Below, piece after piece: positions 41,789 through 49,443 of a stretch of DNA of 64,000 nt. The notes below the pieces were generated by a model that made no database searches, was not told the origin of the DNA, and was given only the letters and a program-made list of their open reading frames with translations. A program made the translations under genes and the position numbers. Numbering within the stretch: position 1 is the stretch's first letter; each line of letters opens with the position of its first letter. The stretch comes from Kitasatospora viridis (GTDB lineage Bacteria > Actinomycetota > Actinomycetes > Streptomycetales > Streptomycetaceae), in the NCBI RefSeq assembly GCF_007829815.1, contig NZ_VIWT01000003.1, positions 372,001-436,000 on the forward strand, given 5' to 3'.

Positions 41789-42532
41789 ATGTGCGGTCGT
41801 TTCGTCTCCACCACGACTCCGGTGGACCTGGTCGAACTGCTGGGCGAGCTGCGCTGGGACCCGGCCGAGGCGCTGGCGCCGAGCTGGAACGTGGCGCCCA
41901 CCGACCCGGTGCCGGCGGTGCTGGAGCGGGTGGACCGGGAGACCGGGGAGCTGGTGCGCCGGCTGCGGCCGCTGCGCTGGGGGCTGGTGCCGTCCTGGTC
42001 GAAGGACCCGTCCGGCGGCGCGCGGATGATCAACGCCCGCTCGGAGACGGTGCACCAGAAACCGGCCTTCCGCAAGGCGTTCGCGGCCCGGCGCTGCGTC
42101 ATCCCGGCCGACGGGTACTACGAGTGGCGGCCGGTGCCGGCGGCGCCCGGGCGCAAGGCGTACAAGCAGCCGTACTTCCTGAGCACCGGGTCGGTGATGC
42201 TCTTCGCCGGGCTGTACGAGTTCTGGCGTGACCGCTCGCTGCCCGAGGACGACCCCGCGGGCTGGCTGGCCACGGCGACCATCATCACCACCGACGCCAC
42301 CGACGCGGCCGGCCGGGTGCACGACCGGATGCCGCTGACCATCGCCCCGGACGACCTGTCGGCCTGGCTGGACCCGGCGCTCGGCGACCAGGCCGAGCTG
42401 CACCACCTGATGCACTCGCCGGTCGAGGCGGCGCTGTCCGTGCGGGCGGTGCCGACGACCGTGAACAGCGTCCGCTCGGACGGCCCGGAGCTGCTGGAGC
42501 GGGCGGCGGACCCGCTGGGGCTGGCGGACTGA
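41789..42532 (+). CDS. SRAP (SOS response-associated peptidase / HMCES) protein
   Basis: 247 aa. It starts MCGRFVS; after Met removal Cys2 forms a thiazolidine crosslink with abasic sites in single-stranded DNA. Other family residues are PSWNVAPTDPVP (Asn), MINARSETV (Glu), CVIPADGYYEW (Glu in YYEW) and DRMPLTI (His in VHDRMP). YedK-type, protecting abasic sites. ATG 41789 is fixed by the MCGR start, eight codons inside the open frame. Confidence 0.94.
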   Translation: MCGRFVSTTTPVDLVELLGELRWDPAEALAPSWNVAPTDPVPAVLERVDRETGELVRRLRPLRWGLVPSWSKDPSGGARMINARSETVHQKPAFRKAFAARRCVIPADGYYEWRPVPAAPGRKAYKQPYFLSTGSVMLFAGLYEFWRDRSLPEDDPAGWLATATIITTDATDAAGRVHDRMPLTIAPDDLSAWLDPALGDQAELHHLMHSPVEAALSVRAVPTTVNSVRSDGPELLERAADPLGLAD

Positions 42533-42571
42533 CGGAGCGTCGGAGCACCGGAACGCCCGAGGCGGGGCGGG

Positions 42572-43153
42572 TCAGCGCGGCAGCAGGCCCGCGATGATCT
42601 CGGGCACCAGCGCCGGGCAGCCGCGGACCTCGGCGTCCCCGGCGCTGAGCAGCCAGCGGTAGTAGACCGGCGCGTAGATCACGTCGACCATGGTGCGGGT
42701 CGGCAGGTCGGTGCGCAGCTGCCCGTCGGCGACGGCGGCGTCCAGCCGGGCCGTGCAGAACCGGATCCGCGGCTCCAGCACGGTGGCGCGCAGCTCCTGG
42801 GCCAGCTTCGGGTCGGTCTGGCACTCCCCGATCACGCCGCGGTACAGCCGGCCGAGGTCGCCGGTCATGATGCCGGTGACGGCGGTGATCTGGCTGGTCA
42901 GGTCGGCGACGATGTCCCCGGTGTTGGGGAAGTCGATGGCCGTGCCGATCCGGTCGTTGATCACCTCCAGCGCCACGGCGCCCTTGGAGGCCCACCACCG
43001 GTAGATGGTCGGCTTGCCGACGCCGGCCCGGGTGGCGACGGCCTCGATGGTGACCTTGGCGTACCCCTTCTCGACCGCGAGGTCGTAGAGCGCGTCGAGG
43101 ATCGCACGTCTGGAGCGCTCGTTCCGGCGCTCGGGGTTGGGTTGCGCGGGCAT
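42572..43153 (-). CDS. TetR-family transcriptional regulator
   Basis: 193 aa. HTH: RSRRAILDALYDLAVEKGYAKVTIEAVATRAGVGKPTIYRWWASKGAVALEVI. GVGKPTIYRWW is typical of the AcrR/YbjK-like group with a TetR_C_11-type domain. ATG 43153. Two copies of a 14-bp ACGGAACGTTCCGT palindrome lie upstream, one close to its own start and one before a truncated gene at 43288. This strongly suggests it represses itself and that gene. Confidence 0.9.
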   Translation of the reverse strand: MPAQPNPERRNERSRRAILDALYDLAVEKGYAKVTIEAVATRAGVGKPTIYRWWASKGAVALEVINDRIGTAIDFPNTGDIVADLTSQITAVTGIMTGDLGRLYRGVIGECQTDPKLAQELRATVLEPRIRFCTARLDAAVADGQLRTDLPTRTMVDVIYAPVYYRWLLSAGDAEVRGCPALVPEIIAGLLPR

Positions 43154-43176
43154 GCGAAGCAGCCTATCGCAGACGT

Positions 43177-43192
43177 GACGGAACGTTCCGTC
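43177..43192. promoter_or_regulatory. TetR operator 1 (16-bp perfect palindrome)
   Basis: GACGGAACGTTCCGTC, 24 bp before the TetR start codon. It shares a 14-bp core with operator 2, and the centres are 56 bp apart. Confidence 0.85.
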
Positions 43193-43233
43193 TTGACGGG
43201 ATGTCAACGGGGATCGTAGGTTCGCCTCACGTG

Positions 43234-43247
43234 ACGGAACGTTCCGT
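43234..43247. promoter_or_regulatory. TetR operator 2
   Basis: ACGGAACGTTCCGT, identical to the core of operator 1. It lies 41 bp before the start of the truncated gene, on the opposite flank of the promoter region. Confidence 0.85.
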
Positions 43248-43287
43248 GACGATCCGCGCCAAGCACGCAGGCGGAAGGAAGCCCCCC

Positions 43288-43371
43288 ATGTCCACGCACT
43301 CCACCCTCGTCTCGGTCCCCGGCTCCCCCGGCCTGCGGGCGGGTCAGGGCTTGCGGGCGACCGCCGCGTAG
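43288..43371 (+). pseudogene. Remnant of the gene formerly controlled by the TetR regulator
   Basis: ATG 43288 has a good GGAAGGAAG ribosome site and opens 27 codons (MSTHSTLVSVPGSPGLR, then RAGQGLRATAA), stopping at TAG inside the 3' end of the convergent methyltransferase gene. The start looks like the N-terminal tail of an MFS pump or similar, and the rest is missing. Promoter, operator and ribosome site survive, so a deletion joining this point to the methyltransferase gene is the simplest explanation. Confidence 0.55.
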
Positions 43372-44156
43372 GCGGACACCTCGGCGTCCTCGGCCTCGAC
43401 CTTCCCGTCCGCCGGACGCCACCGCTGGGTCGGCACCAGACCCGGCTCCAGCAGCTCCCAGCCGTCGAAGAACCTGGCTATCCCGGCCTTGTCGCGCATC
43501 CGCACACTGGTGCCGGCGGCCGCGTAGACCTGGGTCACCCGCTCGGTCTCGGCCGGGGCGAACTCGGGGGTGCCGTGGCTGATCGCCAGCGTGCTCCCCG
43601 ACGGCAGCGCCCGCTTGAAGTGCTCGACCACGGCCAGCGCGGCCGCGTCGTCGGCCACGAAGTGCAGCAGGGCGTTCAGGCTCAGCGCCACCGGGCGGCC
43701 CAGGTCCAGCGTCTCGCGCACCTCCCGGGAGGCCAGGATCCGCTCCGGGTCGGCCACGTCCGCCTGGAGGTAGGCCGTCCGACCCGCGTCGGTGGAGCGC
43801 AGCAGCGCCTGCGCGTGCGCCAGCACGATCGGGTCGTTGTCGGTGTAGACCACCCGGGCCCGGGGATCGGCCCGCTGGGCCACCTCGTGCAGGTTGGGGC
43901 TGGTGGGGATGCCGGTGCCGATGTCGAGGAACTGGTCGAGGCCGAGCGCGGCCAGCGCCTCGGTGGAGCGGTGCATGAAGGCGCGGTTCTCCCGGGCCCC
44001 GGTGCGCGCCCACGGGAAGACCGCCATCGCCTGCCCGGCCGCCTCCCGGTCGGCCGCGAAGTTGGTGGTGCCGCCCAGGTAGTAGTCGTACATCCGGGCC
44101 GAGTGCGCCCGGTGCAACTGGAGGTCGACCGACCCCGGTTCCTCGGTCCCGCCCAT
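43344..44156 (-). CDS. SAM-dependent methyltransferase, DUF574 (PF04672) family
   Basis: 270 aa. Family hallmarks are HSARMYDYYLGGTTNFAADREAA near the start, FLDIGTGIPTSPNLHEVAQ (motif I), VVYTDNDPIVLAHAQALL, and LHFVADDAAA. Streptomycetes carry large sets of these enzymes, and their substrates are unknown. ATG 44156 follows GGGGGATTCCCG. Its 3' end overlaps the truncated TetR-target remnant. Confidence 0.92.
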   Translation of the reverse strand: MGGTEEPGSVDLQLHRAHSARMYDYYLGGTTNFAADREAAGQAMAVFPWARTGARENRAFMHRSTEALAALGLDQFLDIGTGIPTSPNLHEVAQRADPRARVVYTDNDPIVLAHAQALLRSTDAGRTAYLQADVADPERILASREVRETLDLGRPVALSLNALLHFVADDAAALAVVEHFKRALPSGSTLAISHGTPEFAPAETERVTQVYAAAGTSVRMRDKAGIARFFDGWELLEPGLVPTQRWRPADGKVEAEDAEVSAYAAVARKP

Positions 44157-44347
44157 CGGGAATCCCCCACTCCTGTGTCTGTCAATCAGCTGCCACAGTA
44201 GTCATACTTTGACGGTCAGTCAGCTTTTCATCTCCGCGTTGCACGGCGGGCCCGCTCATGCGCTTGCATGTGTCACACGGGCCACCCGGGGCCGAACCGC
44301 GCTCGACGACCGGGAGTTGCCGACACGGGGAGGACGGGAAGCAGCAC

Positions 44348-44968
44348 ATGACGAACGACCGGGACGCGCCGGCCCGCACACGGCCGCGCATCGAGAGGCA
44401 GACCATGAACGACAACAGCGGCTTCGCCCCGGACGGAGCCCGCCTGCAGCTGACCTTCGAGGCGTTCTGCCGCACCCACGAGCGCGCGTGGACCGGCTTC
44501 GCCCGCACCCAGGTCGGCGCCGAGCACGGCACCGCCGCCGAGCTGGTCCAGCGGATGAAGGAGCACCTGCGGGCCAACTGGCCGCTGGCGCTGCGCCAGG
44601 AGATACCGGCCGCCTACGCCTGGCGCCTGTTGAAGGAGCACATCGCCGCCTGGCTGGCCGCGCAGAGCCAGCCGGCCGCGCTGCAGACCGCCGCGATGGA
44701 CGCGGTGATCGGGCACTTCTGCCGGCAGGCCCGGCTCAGCCTGGAGAACCTGCCCGAGCAGATCGGCCTGTTGACGGCGATCCTCGACCTGCCGGAGCGT
44801 CAGCGCGACATCATGGTGCTCAGCTACTGCCTGGACCTGAGCGACGAGGAGGCGGCCGGCTTCCTCGGCACGCCGGCGGCCACCCTGCGCTCCAACCGGC
44901 GGCACGCCCGCCGCCGGCTGGCCCGGGCGATCGGCCGGCCGGACCTGGCCGAACGGGAGGACCGTTGA
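44348..44968 (+). CDS. Sigma-70-like ECF protein with degenerate region 2
   Basis: 206 aa. Region 4 is clear at about 140-195: LPERQRDIMVLSYCLDLSDEEAAGFLGTPAATLRSNRRHARRRLARAIG. Region 2 (about 30-95) is poor: AFCRTHERAWTGFARTQVGAEHGTAAELVQRMKEHLRANW lacks the usual DLVQE-type and aromatic melting residues. It may be a specialised or non-canonical sigma factor. ATG 44348 is taken, with ATG 44405 possible. Its stop overlaps the TTG start of the next gene. Confidence 0.75.
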   Translation: MTNDRDAPARTRPRIERQTMNDNSGFAPDGARLQLTFEAFCRTHERAWTGFARTQVGAEHGTAAELVQRMKEHLRANWPLALRQEIPAAYAWRLLKEHIAAWLAAQSQPAALQTAAMDAVIGHFCRQARLSLENLPEQIGLLTAILDLPERQRDIMVLSYCLDLSDEEAAGFLGTPAATLRSNRRHARRRLARAIGRPDLAEREDR

Positions 44969-45672
44969 ACCCCGACCACCGGCTGCTCTCCTGGCTGGAC
45001 TTCGGACCGCCGCCGCCCCCCGGAGGGGCCGAGGAGCGCCCGCCGCGGGTGCCGGAACAACAGGTGCGGGTCTACCACTGCACGCCGCACGCCGCCCCGG
45101 CGCCGGCCGCCGCCCGGGTGACCGCCGCGCCCTCGCCGTTCCCGTCCGAGCACGAGCAGGCCGCGCACGAGCTCGACCTGGCGATCGCGCTGGTGCTCAA
45201 CTCCCCCGAGGCCGGGCGCTCGCTGCGGCTGCTGGCCGACGAGGACCGGATCCACCCGGAGGGCGCACTGGTCTTCGCCTGCCTGCTGGCGCTCACCGAC
45301 CGCGGCGAGGCCGCGCAGTTCTGGTGGCAGTTCGCGGCCGGCTCGGGCAGCCCCACGGCCGCGTACCTGCTGCACCTGCACCACCTGCGGCTCGGCGAGC
45401 CGCGCGACGCGGCCTACTGGCGCTCCCAGTCCGAGGCGCTGGCCGGAGCGCCGCGGCGCCGGCCGGTGCGCCCGGGGCCGACCGCGCCGCTGCTGCCGGA
45501 CGAGGTGCGGCACGAGATCCTGGCCCGCTGCCACGAGGGCCTGGGCGCCCGGCTGCCGCTGGCCGCCGAGGCGGCGCTCAACCGGCTCACGGTGGTCGCC
45601 GTGGACGAGGACTTCGGCGAGATCCCGCAGCCGTCCACCGCGCTCACCGACCAGTTGGCGGCCGCGGACTGA
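44965..45672 (+). CDS. Partner protein of the sigma-like gene, TTG start
   Basis: 235 aa. It starts at TTG 44965 within a TTGA overlap with the sigma stop, preceded by GGGAGG, so it is translationally coupled. The N-terminus is Pro-rich (FGPPPPPGGAEERPP). Residues about 65-150 are helical and repeat-like (EHEQAAHELDLAIALVLNSPEAGRSLRLLADEDRIHPEGALVFACLLAL, GEAAQFWWQFAAGSGSPTAAYLLHL), resembling Sel1/TPR-type units found after such sigma genes in streptomycetes. Possible modulator of the sigma-like protein; no membrane span. Confidence 0.72.
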   Translation: MNPDHRLLSWLDFGPPPPPGGAEERPPRVPEQQVRVYHCTPHAAPAPAAARVTAAPSPFPSEHEQAAHELDLAIALVLNSPEAGRSLRLLADEDRIHPEGALVFACLLALTDRGEAAQFWWQFAAGSGSPTAAYLLHLHHLRLGEPRDAAYWRSQSEALAGAPRRRPVRPGPTAPLLPDEVRHEILARCHEGLGARLPLAAEAALNRLTVVAVDEDFGEIPQPSTALTDQLAAAD

Positions 45673-45720
45673 CGCGGTCGAGCGGGCCCGGTCGGATCGC
45701 CCGGGCCCGCTCCAGCCGAG

Positions 45721-47031
45721 TCAGTGCCCGTTGAGGCTCTCGCCGAGGGCGGCGGTCAGGCTGCCGTCGCTGGTGTCGCCGTCCATCGACCAGACGAAGG
45801 TGCCGCGCAGGCCCTTGGCCCGGATGTACTGGCCCTTGATCCAGACCGAGGCCGGGTCGTCGTAGCTGGAGAAGGTGCCGGTGGCCGGGTCGTACTTGTA
45901 GGGCTCGGCGGCCAGCGGGTCCCAGTAGGTCTTGCCGGGGGCGGTGACCACCTGGTTGTAGTTCGGGGTGCCGGGCACGCCCGCGGTGGCGGTCTGGAAG
46001 AGGCCGTCGCCGTTCGGGCCCGGGGCCACGCCGGTCCACTCGTGGGCGTAGTACGGGATGGCCAGGCCGATCTGACGGGGCTTCACGCCGTTCTGCTCGT
46101 AGTACTTCACCGCCTGGTCGACGGTGTAGCGGTTGGCGGCCGGGTTGAGGTCGCGCGGGTCCTGGAACAGCGCCGAGGAGAAGTCGGTGGGCCCGGCCGG
46201 CTCCCAGCTGCCGTGGTAGTCGAAGGTCATGACGTTGAACCAGTCCACCACCTTGGCCACCTTGGCCAGTTCCAGCTTGGCGGCGAAGGCCGGGTTGGCG
46301 GAGGTGTTGGCGGTCAGCAGGTAGTGGGTGCCGGTGGCGGCGCCGGCCTGGTCCAGCTGGCCGCGGAACTCCTGCATCAGGGCGGTGTAGTCGGGGGTGT
46401 CCTGCGGGCCGTTGGGGTTGCCGTTGCCGGGCTCGCCCGGGTACTCCCAGTCGACCGCGAAGCCGTCGAAGATGCCCGCGGCGGCGCCCGCCGGCAGGCC
46501 CGGCAGGTTGCCCTTGAGGTACTGGTCCACGCAGGAGGCGACGAAGTTCTGCCGGCCCTGCGCGGTCGAGGCGAGCTGGGAGAACTGGCCGGACCAGGAC
46601 CAGCCGCCGATCGACATCACGATCTTCAGCTTCGGGTACTTCGCCTTCAGCTCGCGCAGCTGGTTGAAGTTGCCGAGCAGCGCCTGCCCGGCCTGGTCGG
46701 CCTGGCCGTTGACCGACTCGGTGGCGGAGAACGGCCGCTGGTAGTCGGCCCAGCTGTCGCCGCTGCTGCACAGGCCGGCCGCGGAGATGTCGCTGAAGCC
46801 GTAGTCCAGCTCGGTCAGGTGGCTGATCTCCCCGGTGGTGATCAGGTTCTTCTCCATGAAGCCGGAGTAGATGCCCCACTGGGTGAAGTAGCCGGTCAGC
46901 TCCTTCTGGCCGCCGCCCTGGTGGTCGGGGGCGGCGCTGGCCGGGGCGGTGCCCAGCAGGGCGACGGCGCAGGCGGCCGCGGCCGCGACGGTGGCGGCTC
47001 TGCGCAGGGCGGCGGGGCGGTTGGCGGGCAT
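45721..47031 (-). CDS. Secreted GH18 chitinase
   Basis: 436 aa. The signal peptide has twin Arg (LRRAATVAAAAACAVALLGTAPASA), cleaved near residue 33. The GH18 barrel has LKIVMSIGGWSWSGQFSQLA (SxGG motif) and FDGFAVDWEYPG, in which Glu196 is the acid/base. The usual DxxDxDxE reads D189-G-F-A-V-D194-W-E196, so the middle Asp is Ala. FNVMTFDYHGSWEP and FVWSMDGDTSDG finish the site. It has no carbohydrate-binding module. A GAGGAG site precedes ATG 47031. Two DasR-like boxes lie upstream. Confidence 0.93.
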   Translation of the reverse strand: MPANRPAALRRAATVAAAAACAVALLGTAPASAAPDHQGGGQKELTGYFTQWGIYSGFMEKNLITTGEISHLTELDYGFSDISAAGLCSSGDSWADYQRPFSATESVNGQADQAGQALLGNFNQLRELKAKYPKLKIVMSIGGWSWSGQFSQLASTAQGRQNFVASCVDQYLKGNLPGLPAGAAAGIFDGFAVDWEYPGEPGNGNPNGPQDTPDYTALMQEFRGQLDQAGAATGTHYLLTANTSANPAFAAKLELAKVAKVVDWFNVMTFDYHGSWEPAGPTDFSSALFQDPRDLNPAANRYTVDQAVKYYEQNGVKPRQIGLAIPYYAHEWTGVAPGPNGDGLFQTATAGVPGTPNYNQVVTAPGKTYWDPLAAEPYKYDPATGTFSSYDDPASVWIKGQYIRAKGLRGTFVWSMDGDTSDGSLTAALGESLNGH

Positions 47032-47104
47032 GGGGGTCTCCTCGGCGGGCGCCGCGCACGGCAGCGGCGGTGGGGGAGGTGCTGGGGACGGTACTGGAGC
47101 CGGC

Positions 47105-47120
47105 ATTGGTGTGGACCAAT
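47105..47120. promoter_or_regulatory. DasR-like box 1 upstream of the GH18 chitinase
   Basis: ATTGGT-GTGG-ACCAAT, a 16-bp dyad with the TGGT/ACCA half-sites and overall length of DasR-responsive elements (consensus near AGTGGTCTAGACCACT), 74 bp before the chitinase start. Confidence 0.5.
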
Positions 47121-47126
47121 GAGAGG

Positions 47127-47142
47127 GAAGGTATAGTCCACT
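47127..47142. promoter_or_regulatory. DasR-like box 2 upstream of the GH18 chitinase
   Basis: On the minus strand this reads AGTGGACTATACCTTC. It matches the DasR consensus at 11 of 16 positions, best in the left half. It lies 6 bp beyond box 1. Confidence 0.45.
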
Positions 47143-47246
47143 GCCCGCGTGGTCAATGGTTGCGGCCGGGCGCAGCTGACCACCCGTCAGCCCCCGCCCG
47201 GCACCCGGCCGCACCCGGGACCCGGCCGGCGGACCCCAGCCCCCGA

Positions 47247-47660
47247 TCAGTCGTGGTCGTACCAGGAGAAGGCGGCGATCCGCCAGCCGTCCGGGGTGCG
47301 GACGAGCTGGAAGGTCTTGTGGCCGCCGCCCTCGTAGGGCTCGCCGTTCAGCGTGCCGGACTTGCGGTAGGTGCCGAACCGGCAGGCGACGTCGCCCATC
47401 AGCTCGGTCTGCTCCGAGGTCTCCCACTCGGCGAAGCCGACCAGCCGGCCGTCGGAGAGCAGCAGCTCGCGCGGCCCGACGAACTCCTCGACGGTGAAGG
47501 CGGAGTACTTCTCGCCGGTGGCGACGATCACCCCGCCCGGGAGCATCAGTCGGCGCAGCCGCCCGACGTCGGCCGGACCGCCGGCCCGGTTGTCGAAGGC
47601 ACCGAAGAACTCGGCGACCAGCTGGTCTATCGCGGTCTTGTCATCCTCAAGAGTCGTCAT
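47247..47660 (-). CDS. SnoaL-like/DUF4440 protein
   Basis: 137 aa NTF2-fold protein: IDQLVAEFFGAFDNRAGGPADVGRLRRLMLPGGVIVATG, then KTFQLVRTPDGWRIAAFSWYDHD. This matches DUF4440/SnoaL-like proteins of unknown activity. ATG 47660 begins MTTLEDDKTAI. It lies between the chitinase and lysyl-tRNA synthetase genes on the same strand, 18 bp after the synthetase stop, and may be co-transcribed with it. Confidence 0.8.
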   Translation of the reverse strand: MTTLEDDKTAIDQLVAEFFGAFDNRAGGPADVGRLRRLMLPGGVIVATGEKYSAFTVEEFVGPRELLLSDGRLVGFAEWETSEQTELMGDVACRFGTYRKSGTLNGEPYEGGGHKTFQLVRTPDGWRIAAFSWYDHD

Positions 47661-47678
47661 GGGCGCGAAGGTACCATT

Positions 47679-49313
47679 TTACTGACGGGTAATGAGCTCC
47701 TTGATCCGCTCCTGGCCCAGCACCAGCAGCAGCGTGGGCAGCCGCGGACCGGTGGCCCGGCCCACCAGCAACTCGTACAGCAGGACGAACAGTTCGCGCT
47801 GCGCCCGCTTCAGCTCCGGGGTGGCGGGGGCGTCCGGCTCCAGGCCGGCCAGGCGCTTGGGGATGCCGTAGAGCAGCGCGGTCAGGCCGTCCAGGGACCA
47901 GTGCCCGGCCAGCCCGTCGAGCAGCAGGTCGAGCGCCGCGCCCTGCCCCGGGGTCAGCGCGGCCAGCCGCTCCCGGTCCGGCTCGGTGCGCACCCGGGTG
48001 CGCTCGGCGGCCGGCAGGTGGCCGTCCACCCAGGCGCGGGCGCGGTCCAGGCGCGGGCGGGCCTGGTCGAGCGAGTCCAGCGGCCGGTCCGCGCCCACCT
48101 CGCGCAGGATCCGCAGGGTCTGCGCCGGATCGCCGCCGGTCAGGTCGGCGACCGAGGCGAGCAGCCGGAACGGCAGCGGGCGCTCGGTGGCCGGCAGCGG
48201 CCCGGCGGCGGTGCCGACCGCGCGCTCGCGGGCGGCCGCCTCGGCGGGCTCGGCGGTGCCGGCGGCCACCTTGCGGCCGAGCGCGTCCCACTCGTCGTAG
48301 AGCCGCAGCACCTCCTGGTCGAAGGCGACGGTGATCGCCTGCCGGGGCTGGCGCCGCCCGTAGATCCAGCGCAGCAGCGGGGCCTCCAGGATCCGCAGCG
48401 CCTCCCCCGGGGTCGGCGCGCCGCCCGCCGAGCTCGACAGCTTGGCCGTCCCGCTGCTGCCGACGAAGCTGAAGCCCAGGTAGACCGGCGGGTGCCCGCC
48501 GAACACCTCGCGGACCAGCTGCGAGCCGACCGTGAAGGAGGAGCCGGGCGAGGAGTGGTCCACCCCGCCGGTCTCGAAGGCCACCCCCTCGTGGGCCCAG
48601 CGCATCGGCCAGTCCACCTTCCAGACCAGCTTGCCGCCGTCCGCCTCGGCCAGCCGGATCACGTCGCGGTGCCCGCAGGCGCAGCGGTAGGCGGTGTCGG
48701 TGCTCACCGGGTCGAAGGACTCGACGGTGGTGGTGTCCCGCCCGCAGGCCGCGCAGTACGGCTTGTACGGGTAGTAGGCACTGGTCGGCTCGCCGGACGG
48801 CGCGGCGGTGCGGTGCCGCCCGAGCACGGCGTCGATCCGGGCGCGCTCGCGCATCGCGTGCGTGATCTGCGTCCGGTAGGCGCCCGAGGTGTACTGCTCG
48901 GTCTGGCTGATCTCGGTGAGCTCGACACCCAGCTCGGCCAACGCGGCGCGCAGCGGGGCCTTGAAGTGCTCGGCCCAGCTGGCGTGTTCGCCGCACGGGT
49001 CGGGCACGGCGGAGAGCGGCCGGCCGAGCTGCTCGGCGAAGGAGTCGGGCAGCCGCAGGCCGGCCGGCACCTTGCGCAGCCGGTCGTAGTCGTCCCAGCT
49101 GAGGATGTGGCGGCAGTCCAACCCGCGCCGGCGCAGCTCGTCGGCGACGAAGTGCGGCACCATGATCTCGCGCAGGTTGCCCAGGTGGACCGGCCCCGAC
49201 GGGCTGATCCCGGAGGCGCAGACCAACGTGCCCCCGGTGCCGCGGCGTTCGGCCTCGGCGATCACCCGGTCCGCCGCCGCGGCCACCCAGTCGCCCTGAT
49301 TCCCGCCTGCCAC
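47679..49313 (-). CDS. lysK: Class I lysyl-tRNA synthetase
   Basis: 544 aa, archaeal-type class I LysRS rather than the common class II enzyme. HIGH-like PVHLGN is at 41-46. Cysteine pairs at 187/190 and 211/213 suggest zinc. The KMSKS-like motif reads K291-L-S-S-S-A-G, with Ala where the second lysine is usual. It charges tRNA-Lys with ATP and lysine. Streptomycetes often keep it besides a class II LysRS, sometimes as an antibiotic-tolerant copy. GTG 49313 follows GGGAGGAG. Confidence 0.9.
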   Translation of the reverse strand: MAGGNQGDWVAAAADRVIAEAERRGTGGTLVCASGISPSGPVHLGNLREIMVPHFVADELRRRGLDCRHILSWDDYDRLRKVPAGLRLPDSFAEQLGRPLSAVPDPCGEHASWAEHFKAPLRAALAELGVELTEISQTEQYTSGAYRTQITHAMRERARIDAVLGRHRTAAPSGEPTSAYYPYKPYCAACGRDTTTVESFDPVSTDTAYRCACGHRDVIRLAEADGGKLVWKVDWPMRWAHEGVAFETGGVDHSSPGSSFTVGSQLVREVFGGHPPVYLGFSFVGSSGTAKLSSSAGGAPTPGEALRILEAPLLRWIYGRRQPRQAITVAFDQEVLRLYDEWDALGRKVAAGTAEPAEAAARERAVGTAAGPLPATERPLPFRLLASVADLTGGDPAQTLRILREVGADRPLDSLDQARPRLDRARAWVDGHLPAAERTRVRTEPDRERLAALTPGQGAALDLLLDGLAGHWSLDGLTALLYGIPKRLAGLEPDAPATPELKRAQRELFVLLYELLVGRATGPRLPTLLLVLGQERIKELITRQ

Positions 49314-49443
49314 GCCGGTCTCCTCCCGTTTGCACCCGCACCACCTGCGACGAAACGTACCGACCGGCTGACGGTGCGTCACCCGGATTTCGGGCCGTCC
49401 GCACCCTGGACAGGGCCGCCCCGGATGCCGCACCCTCCACTCC

